Source of the DNA: Candidatus Aenigmarchaeota archaeon ex4484_224
GTDB taxonomy: Archaea > Aenigmatarchaeota > Aenigmatarchaeia > CG10238-14 > EX4484-224
NCBI GenBank assembly: GCA_002254545.1
Contig: NJEA01000008.1
Coordinates: 1 to 34,082 of the forward strand
Length of the DNA: 34,082 nt
Direction: 5' to 3'
The first letter of the stretch is position 1. Every line of letters starts with the position of its first letter. The translations under genes and the position numbers were made by a program. Under the pieces are notes generated by a model. That model saw nothing but the letters and a program-made list of their open reading frames with translations. It searched no databases and had not been told where the DNA came from. Positions 27,697 to 34,082 of this stretch are shown piece by piece.

Positions 27697-29022
27697 TTAA
27701 TTTCTTAATTGTTGCTTTGCTAAAAATGCAGCCCTAACTATTGGAAAAACTGTTGGCGCTGGCGTAAGCCATGGTTGAGTTGCAAACTGCATACTCAAAA
27801 TTTTATCTACCGTATATCCATTTTCTATTAACAAACTAATTAAGTTAATCAAATGTACTGAACTTAAACTTCCAAGCAATTGTCCTCCAATCAATTTTCC
27901 ACTTTTATCAAAAACTAATTTAACTTTAATTTTTCTAGCTTCTGGCATTTTTCCAGGATGCTTATCAACAGTTTCAAAACTTGAACTAACAACATCAATT
28001 CCCTCTCTTTTTGCATTTTGCTCGGTATATCCAGTAGCTCCTAAAACTAAATCATCAAATTTTGTTAGGAAAGTTCCATAAACTCCTTTCATTTTAACCG
28101 AACTTTCTTCAAACAAATTTTCAATTGCTACAAAAGCTTCTGTACAAGCAATAGAAGCTAGCATTATTGGCTTAGGTTTTTTTGTTAAGAAATCATACTT
28201 TTCAGCACAATCTCCAATTGCAAAAATATCTTTATCACTAGTTTGCATTCTTTCATTAACTTTAATTGCTTTATTTACTTCTAACCCTGCTTTTTTAGCT
28301 AATTCTATATTTGGTTTTGTTCCAATAGCAACTATTACTAAATCACTCTCAATTTTTCTTCCATCTTCCAAAATTACCTTAAATTTTTCATTTTTCTGAA
28401 TTTCAACAACTTTTGAATTTGTAAGCAATTCAATTCCTTTTTCTTTCATTTTTTCTTCCAATTCTTTACAAAATTCTTCATCAAAAGCAATTTGCAAAAC
28501 ATGAGGCAAAATTTCTATTATTCTAACTTTCTTTCCCATTTTTACCAAATCTTCGCTAAGCTCAACTCCTATAAAACCTCCTCCTACTATGGTTATATCA
28601 TTTGCTTTTTCAATTTCTTCTTCTAATTCTCTAAATTTTTCAACTTCTTTGTAAACAAAATAAGCATTTTCAATTCCTTTAATAGGAACTTTTGATGGTA
28701 AAGAACCAGTTGCCAAAATTAATTTTTGATATCCAATCTCAATTCCTCCTTTTGTTTTAACAATTTTATTTTTTCTATCTATTTCAACAACCTCATCTAT
28801 TATCAATTGAATTCCCAAATCATCCAAAGGTTTATCTGAAAGTAAATCTTTATCTATTTGACCTAACGTTCCACAAACATAAGGTAAAGCACAAGGAATT
28901 ACTCCTTTAGAAACTTTTCTTATCAAAGCAATTGATTTTTCTTTGTATTTTTGCTTTGCTAAAATAGAAGCTAAAAAACCAGCTGGTCCTCCTCCAACTA
29001 TAACAATGTCATAATTTTCCAT
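27697..29022 (-). CDS. pyridine nucleotide-disulfide oxidoreductase family protein (NADH oxidase/CoA-disulfide reductase-like)
   Basis: YDIVIVGGGPAGFLASILA..ITIVGGGFIGVELSEDL..IFAIGDCAEKYD; dimerisation domain tail. Confidence 0.88.
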   Translation of the reverse strand: MENYDIVIVGGGPAGFLASILAKQKYKEKSIALIRKVSKGVIPCALPYVCGTLGQIDKDLLSDKPLDDLGIQLIIDEVVEIDRKNKIVKTKGGIEIGYQKLILATGSLPSKVPIKGIENAYFVYKEVEKFRELEEEIEKANDITIVGGGFIGVELSEDLVKMGKKVRIIEILPHVLQIAFDEEFCKELEEKMKEKGIELLTNSKVVEIQKNEKFKVILEDGRKIESDLVIVAIGTKPNIELAKKAGLEVNKAIKVNERMQTSDKDIFAIGDCAEKYDFLTKKPKPIMLASIACTEAFVAIENLFEESSVKMKGVYGTFLTKFDDLVLGATGYTEQNAKREGIDVVSSSFETVDKHPGKMPEARKIKVKLVFDKSGKLIGGQLLGSLSSVHLINLISLLIENGYTVDKILSMQFATQPWLTPAPTVFPIVRAAFLAKQQLRN

Positions 29023-29091
29023 AATTTATTTTAGAAGTTTAGCTCTTTTAAAGAATTATTTTTTACATTACATATTCACAAAAAATTTCAA

Positions 29092-29166
29092 TGCCTCCGC
29101 CGGGATTTGAACCCGGGTCTGCGCCTCGAGAGGGCGCCATCCTTGACCTGGCTAGACGACGGAGGC
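29092..29166 (-). tRNA. tRNA-Glu(CTC)
   Basis: GCCTCCG/CGGAGGC, anticodon arm GCGCC CTCTCGA GGCGC, T arm CCCGGGTTCAAATCCCGG. Confidence 0.94.
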
Positions 29167-29202
29167 TTTTTCAATTTATCTTTTGATTTCTTAATTAAAA
29201 CA

Positions 29203-29676
29203 TTAAGCAATTTGATTTATAATTTCTTTTTCAAATTTTTTCTTAGGTCTAACTGCCCTAAATCCCTTTTTAGCAAAATATGAAACATCTTTTGGAAAAG
29301 AAATTAACATTCCAATCTCATCTTTTGATAGATATGGATCATATAACTCTGAAACTTTATAGCTCCTTAATCTCTTTACTATTTCTTCCTTCTTTTCTTC
29401 ATAATCTATTTCTCTTTCCTCAATTTCAAAAATATACTTTTTAATATGAATTTGAACTTCTCTAACTTTTGTGTAGAATTGGTTTAAATCCTTAACTCTT
29501 AATACCATTCTTTCTTCGTCCGAAACATATCTTTTAATTTCTCCAGGAAAAAGTTCTTCAATAATTTCTGTAAGTTCTTTCTCTATGGATTCTTCTTTCC
29601 ATTCTGGCAAGGATTGCCTATAATAAACAGAAAATTGAACAAACTTTATTTTCCTTCTTCTTTCTAACCAACTCAC
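29203..29676 (-). CDS. hypothetical protein
   Basis: 157-aa ORF, charged, no family recognised. Confidence 0.6.
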   Translation of the reverse strand: MSWLERRRKIKFVQFSVYYRQSLPEWKEESIEKELTEIIEELFPGEIKRYVSDEERMVLRVKDLNQFYTKVREVQIHIKKYIFEIEEREIDYEEKKEEIVKRLRSYKVSELYDPYLSKDEIGMLISFPKDVSYFAKKGFRAVRPKKKFEKEIINQIA

Positions 29677-29763
29677 TAATTGAAGTTCTAAAAAAGCGAA
29701 TAAATTAGTATGCTTAAAGCTTATATCTAAACTTTATGATTCTCAAAATTCATAGAATTTCCT

Positions 29764-29820
29764 CCCCTCTGAACTTAAGGGTCTCATCATAGATCATGCT
29801 GCCCGTCATTCTTCATAGGG
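29764..29820 (-). ncRNA. candidate double-guide C/D-box sRNA
   Basis: CCCU-[C AUGAAGA]-12nt-[D' AUGA]-UCU-[C' AUGAUGA]-12nt-[D CAGA]-GGGG. Guide 1 holds UGACGGGC, complementary to 16S GCCCGUCA; guide 2 holds CCUUAAGUU, near-complementary to 16S AACUUAAAGG. Confidence 0.65.
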
Positions 29821-30051
29821 TTTAAGGTCAAATTAAATTTTTACTAAATAATTAAAATAAATATTAGTTATTTTGAGAAATCCTGAAATTATTAAAGGAT
29901 ACTTGGAATGATAGTTAAAGAAAATAGAATTATCTAAATTTAAAATTGTTAAATTTCTGAAAAATAGGGCTAGAAGTAGATGTCCTTGGTATATGGAATC
30001 ATAAATCTTAAACTTTTCTTTAGTTAGTATGTATAACTGGTTAAAACGATA

Positions 30052-30124
30052 TGGGCCCGCTGGGATTCGAACCCAGACGACGGGGTCCGAAGCCCCGCAG
30101 GCTATCCAATTACCTCACGGGCCC
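30052..30124 (-). tRNA. tRNA-Arg(TCG)
   Basis: GGGCCCG/CGGGCCC, anticodon arm CGGGG CTTCGGA CCCCG, T arm CTGGGTTCGAATCCCAG. Confidence 0.95.
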
Positions 30125-30199
30125 TCTAATTTTTTTATCTTTTTCATATTTATTCAAACTAGCTAAAACTTTAAATATTAACAACCAAAAAGTAGTATC

Positions 30200-30862
30200 A
30201 TGAGAAAAGAGAGAAATGTTATAAGTATATTCTTGGATGAAAATGTAGTAGTCTCTTTGTTAGCTAATCAACTAGAAAAAGAATTATATCAAGAAGAAAA
30301 TTTCTATGAAGATTTTAAAGAAATGTTTACGTTTGATAGAATAACTTATAGAGATATCTCTAACATAATCGAAAAGGTTAGTAAAATGTATGGAAAATAC
30401 ATCCAATTTTATACTTCTCTTGAAATAATAGATGGTTCTGTTCAAAAAATTAAAGAAAAAATATATGAATACTTTAGAATATATAATCTTCACAGAGAAG
30501 GAAAGATAGATATCCAAAAATATTTGAAAAGAATAATTTTTTCCAAAACTAATCAGAAAAAACTTCTAGATAAGGGATATATTCCAGTAAAAGTTGGGGA
30601 TGTAGAAATAAATATCCAAGCTCTTGAACTGGTTGAAGAAAAAGGAATCCTTTATATACTTGATTTAAAAAGTAAAACGCTTGAAATAGCAAAAAGAAAA
30701 AAACTATACGAAAAGGCAAGCATTCCTTCAATCTACACAGACCCCGCTGATAAAAAAGTTCTAGATATTGCATACTATGGAAAAATGGATATGATCCTTA
30801 CAGCAGATAATAGGATAGTTAAAAATAACCCAAAACTTCATTACTTTAAGAAGAAAGTATAG
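30200..30862 (+). CDS. PIN-like nuclease candidate
   Basis: Acidic strings ISIFLDENVVVSLL and DPADKKVLDIAYYGKMDMILTADNRIVK. Confidence 0.55.
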   Translation: MRKERNVISIFLDENVVVSLLANQLEKELYQEENFYEDFKEMFTFDRITYRDISNIIEKVSKMYGKYIQFYTSLEIIDGSVQKIKEKIYEYFRIYNLHREGKIDIQKYLKRIIFSKTNQKKLLDKGYIPVKVGDVEINIQALELVEEKGILYILDLKSKTLEIAKRKKLYEKASIPSIYTDPADKKVLDIAYYGKMDMILTADNRIVKNNPKLHYFKKKV

Positions 30863-30870
30863 AAGAAATC

Positions 30871-30957
30871 ATGAAAAAAGGATATAGGAAATTTAAAAAA
30901 AGATTTTCAAGTAAGAAAAAATGGGAACAAATTAAAGGTGAAAATAATGATAGATAA
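30871..30957 (+). CDS. basic micro-ORF, 28 aa
   Basis: MKKGYRKFKKRFSSKKKWEQIKGENNDR*, overlapping the RNA-ligase start. Confidence 0.35.
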   Translation: MKKGYRKFKKRFSSKKKWEQIKGENNDR

Positions 30958-31774
30958 AATTCCTGCGTACAAAATTAATAGGATATATACCCCTAATACA
31001 CTTGTTAGGGGTAAAGATTATTTAACTCCTAAAGAAGTTGAATTACTACTTTCCAAGCCAATAGTAATAGAAGAAAAGGTAGATGGAAAGCAAGTAAAAT
31101 TTGAAATAAATGGATATATCCTCTTTGGAGAAGACCTAACAAACACTCATACAATTTATTATCAAGAGTTACCTTCTCCTGTATTAGGAATTGATATTTA
31201 TAGTGTTCATAGCAAGAAATTCTTAGACCTTCCTGAAAAAATTAGAATATTTCTGCAAATAGGAATGATACCTGTTAATGTTATTTATGTTGGTCAAATT
31301 TCTAGAGAAAACTTTCAAGAATTTTTAGAAAATTTGCTATTTTCTACAAAAAGTAGTTTTAAAACAAAAATTAATCCCAAAATGGTTGAAGTAATTAGAG
31401 AAAACGAAGAAGTAAGAGATATCCTTTCAAAAGAAAATTTTATTGAAGGAATTGTAGTAAAAAATTATGAAACGCAACTCTTTGGAAAAATTGTGAATCC
31501 AACTTTTGAAAAAATTATAGATTTTGTTGGAAGATACGAAAAATATCCCTACAGAAATAGATGGAGAGTATATTCCAAAAAGGAATATGAAAGGTATATC
31601 AGTAGAATTATTGAAAAAGTAAAAGAATATAGAAAAGAAGTAAACTATCCAGAGTTTTTAGCAGAAAACATGGAAAGAAATTATATGAGATATCTAAGTT
31701 TTCTTAACTTCGTTAGCACTTCTAGAGAATATAAAAATATAGGAAAGATTTTGGAACTTAAAGTTTCTCAATAA
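30947..31774 (+). CDS. ATP-dependent RNA ligase-like nucleotidyltransferase (PF09414-like)
   Basis: Motif I EEKVDGKQVKF, THTIYYQELP..LGIDIYS, motif IV EGIVVKNY, motif V GKIVNPTF. Confidence 0.82.
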   Translation: MIDKIPAYKINRIYTPNTLVRGKDYLTPKEVELLLSKPIVIEEKVDGKQVKFEINGYILFGEDLTNTHTIYYQELPSPVLGIDIYSVHSKKFLDLPEKIRIFLQIGMIPVNVIYVGQISRENFQEFLENLLFSTKSSFKTKINPKMVEVIRENEEVRDILSKENFIEGIVVKNYETQLFGKIVNPTFEKIIDFVGRYEKYPYRNRWRVYSKKEYERYISRIIEKVKEYRKEVNYPEFLAENMERNYMRYLSFLNFVSTSREYKNIGKILELKVSQ

Positions 31775-31991
31775 TTATATCCTTAATTTTCTTAGGATCT
31801 CCCTTTCCTTTAGTTCTTTCCATAACTTTTGAAATCAATTTTGTTAAAGAAGATCTAATTCCAGATCTATATTCCAAAATTAACTTTGGGTTTTCCCTAA
31901 TAACTTCTTCAACAATTTCTTCTAAGTTTGGAAATTCTTCTGCTTGAAACTCAGAAATTTCAACAAAATTTTCTTTTTTCTTCTTTTCCAT
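31758..31991 (-). CDS. stand-alone GatB/YqeY C-terminal (tail) domain protein
   Basis: EEVIRENPKLILEYRSGIRSSLTKLISKVMERTKGKGDPKKIKDIIIEKL matches the GatB tail pattern. Confidence 0.75.
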   Translation of the reverse strand: MEKKKKENFVEISEFQAEEFPNLEEIVEEVIRENPKLILEYRSGIRSSLTKLISKVMERTKGKGDPKKIKDIIIEKL

Positions 31992-32253
31992 AATTTTCTT
32001 CTAACTTCTAAAAATTTAAAATAAACTACCATTTGAGTAAATATTTTTCAAAATATTTTTTAAATCTAATAGAATAAACTCTAGAAATGTTTTTATAATG
32101 CCCAACAGAATTTATTTTTTAGGCGCGCGTTCTTTTCATTTGGGCAGTCTAATTTCTAAAATTCAAACCTTCTAAAAAAGAAAATGTTGAAACTCTATAT
32201 AAATGAATTTCGATTGAGAAAAATATATGATTTGAAAAATAGGAGGATAAAAT

Positions 32254-33402
32254 ATGGATTCAATTGTTAAAAAAGCCTTGGAAAAAACATTCAAAGAAGA
32301 TAGTCCAACTGAAAGATTTAAAATTCAATCAACAAGCGGAATGGTTTCAAGAGATGTAGACTATTACAAACTAGTTGAACAAGAATTTGGATTTAGTGTA
32401 AGAAGAGCAAAAATTGCTGTAATTGGATGCGGAGGAGCCGGTAACAACGCAGTTACAAGATTAACTGAAATGGGGATTGAGGGAGCAAAAACAGTTGCAA
32501 TCAATACAGATGCTAAACATTTAGCAATTGCAAAAGCTGATCAAAAGATTTTGATAGGAAAAGAACTTACAAAAGGTTTAGGAGCTGGGGGTTTTCCAGA
32601 AATTGGTAAAAAAGCGGCTGAAGAATCAAGAAATGAAATAAAAGAAGCTTTAGAAGGAGTTGATTTGCTATTTGCAATAGCTGGTTTGGGAAAGGGAACT
32701 GGAACTGGAAGCATTCCAGTTGTTGCTGAAATTGCAAAATCAATGGGTGCTTTGGTAATTGCTGTAGTTACGATGCCATTCAAGATTGAAGGAGCAAGAA
32801 TTGCAAAAGCAGAAGAAGGATTGCAAAATTTAAGACAATATGCAGACACTGTAATTGTAATTGAAAATGACAAATTGTTGAAATATGCTGGTAATTTAAG
32901 TATTCAACAAGCTTTTGCTGTAGCAGATGAACTAATAGCAAGCATGGTAAAAGGAATTACTGAAACAATCACTTTGCCAAGCCTAGTAAATCTAGATTAT
33001 GCAGATGTAAGAGCAGTAATGAGAGCTGGTGGAGTTGCTTCTATTGGAGTAGGAGAGTCAAATAGCTCAGATAGAGCAAGAGATGCAATAACTAAAGCAT
33101 TAACAAATCCATTGCTAGAAGTTGATTATACTGGAGCTACTGGAGCATTAATTCATATAACAGGAGGACCAGATTTGAAACTAGAAGAAGTTAATTTAAT
33201 AGGAGAAACAGTTTCTCAATATTTAGATCCAAGTGCACAAGTCTTCTGGGGAGCTAGAATTTTGCCAGAGTTTGAAGGAAAGATTCAAGTAATTACAATT
33301 GTTACTGGAGTAAAATCACCATACATTTTAGGACCAGTAACAAGAGAAGAACCAGTTACAAGAGAAATCAATAGAACACTCGGCATTGATATTATCAGAT
33401 AG
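32254..33402 (+). CDS. ftsZ: cell division protein FtsZ
   Basis: AVIGCGGAGNNAVTRLTEMGIEGAKTVAINTDAKHL..GLGKGTGTGSIPVVAEIAKSMGALVIAVVTMPF. Confidence 0.97.
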   Translation: MDSIVKKALEKTFKEDSPTERFKIQSTSGMVSRDVDYYKLVEQEFGFSVRRAKIAVIGCGGAGNNAVTRLTEMGIEGAKTVAINTDAKHLAIAKADQKILIGKELTKGLGAGGFPEIGKKAAEESRNEIKEALEGVDLLFAIAGLGKGTGTGSIPVVAEIAKSMGALVIAVVTMPFKIEGARIAKAEEGLQNLRQYADTVIVIENDKLLKYAGNLSIQQAFAVADELIASMVKGITETITLPSLVNLDYADVRAVMRAGGVASIGVGESNSSDRARDAITKALTNPLLEVDYTGATGALIHITGGPDLKLEEVNLIGETVSQYLDPSAQVFWGARILPEFEGKIQVITIVTGVKSPYILGPVTREEPVTREINRTLGIDIIR

Positions 33403-33431
33403 CCCCTCTTTTTTATTTTTTTAAAGAGGGG
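33403..33431 (+). terminator. hairpin CCCCTCTTT-N11-AAAGAGGGG after ftsZ
   Basis: Perfect 9-bp stem directly abutting the ftsZ stop; T-rich loop. Confidence 0.55.
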
Positions 33432-33446
33432 TAGAAAGGTGGAAAA

Positions 33447-33521
33447 ATGGAGCTAGATGAATTTGAAAGAGATGATCTCTGGGATCCATTAGTTGATGAA
33501 GAAGATGATCTAGGATTCTGA
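33447..33521 (+). CDS. acidic micro-ORF, 24 aa, below ORF-track cutoff
   Basis: MELDEFERDDLWDPLVDEEDDLGF* with GGTGG Shine-Dalgarno-like sequence just upstream. Confidence 0.5.
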   Translation: MELDEFERDDLWDPLVDEEDDLGF

Positions 33522-33587
33522 CTAAGCTTAACTTTTTGGGTTTTTTGTTTTTTTAACAAAAAATTAGAAGAAAGAAGAAAGAAACTT

Positions 33588-33872
33588 TTAAGACTCTTCA
33601 ACAACTTCAGTTGAAACTTCTGGCATTGCTATATGCTTAATTATTACTATATCTCCAATTGCTTGAACCATTGAATATGGAACTATCATTCCTCTCTTTC
33701 CTGAAAGCATTCTATCAAAGATAGTTCCTCTTGCAATTTCTATTACTAATGACTTTACTTTGAATCTTGAAAGATCTAGCTCAACATCTCTTACTTTCCC
33801 ACAATAAAAGCCCTTTGTTGTAAAAACATCTTTTTCTACTAGATCATTCAAGGTTTGAACTGTTATTGGCAT
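33588..33872 (-). CDS. PRC-barrel domain protein
   Basis: TVQTLNDLVEKDVFTTKGFYCGKVRDVELDLSRFKVKSLVIE..IVPYSMVQAIGDIVII. Confidence 0.85.
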   Translation of the reverse strand: MPITVQTLNDLVEKDVFTTKGFYCGKVRDVELDLSRFKVKSLVIEIARGTIFDRMLSGKRGMIVPYSMVQAIGDIVIIKHIAMPEVSTEVVEES

Positions 33873-33944
33873 CTTCTTCCACCTAAATATAATTTCGAAT
33901 TTAGCTTAATAATGTTTAAGTTTTTAGAAAATTAAATAAAATTT

Positions 33945-34082
33945 ATGGAATTGATTAATCAAAAAATTGCAGAATTAGCTGGAATATTTGCTGGTGATGG
34001 AACTTTATATAAGACAAACAGAAGTTTTGTAATGGAAATAAGAGGAAATAAAGAAGAACTTCCATACTATTTTCATATTAAA
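33945..34082 (+). CDS. LAGLIDADG-like homing endonuclease, truncated by window end
   Basis: MELINQKIAELAGIFAGDGTLYKTNRSFVMEIRGNKEELPYYFHIK..; LAGIFAGDG resembles the LAGLIDADG motif. Confidence 0.7.
   Translation, partial: MELINQKIAELAGIFAGDGTLYKTNRSFVMEIRGNKEELPYYFHIK

Noticed and set aside
1-34082. CRISPR arrays, IS elements, rRNA genes, prophage
   Set aside because: No regularly spaced repeats, transposase motifs, rRNA genes or phage structural genes were seen on either strand.

Overview
Low-GC archaeal chromosome segment, probably from a DPANN-like lineage (an inference from gene content and style, not a placement). Gene density is high. By reading I support about 32 protein genes, 4 tRNAs (elongator Met-CAU with an intron, His-GTG, Glu-CTC, Arg-TCG), several unannotated small ORFs, candidate operators, and one candidate C/D-box guide sRNA. 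Main blocks: (1) nucleotide metabolism (adenosine-specific kinase, adenylate kinase, NDK), where the first two genes are internally broken; (2) a large beta-helix surface protein followed by a MinD-like ATPase; (3) RNA/DNA/redox housekeeping genes; (4) an ORP-like cluster of MinD-ferredoxin ATPases, NifX, CDF-NifX and DUF134 with a new W/R-rich small ORF and duplicated 23-bp operator-like repeats; (5) class III ribonucleotide reductase with a perfect palindrome in the nrdD promoter region; (6) an RNA-centred island (tRNA-Glu, candidate C/D sRNA, tRNA-Arg, PIN-like nuclease, basic micro-ORF, RNA ligase, orphan GatB-tail domain); (7) ftsZ with a downstream acidic micro-ORF and a convergent PRC-barrel gene. 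Most interesting: the candidate C/D sRNA with two 12-nt guides, the PIN/RNA-ligase island, the W/R-rich MinD-NifX cluster with its repeats, and three conserved genes that each lack an internal segment and shift frame.
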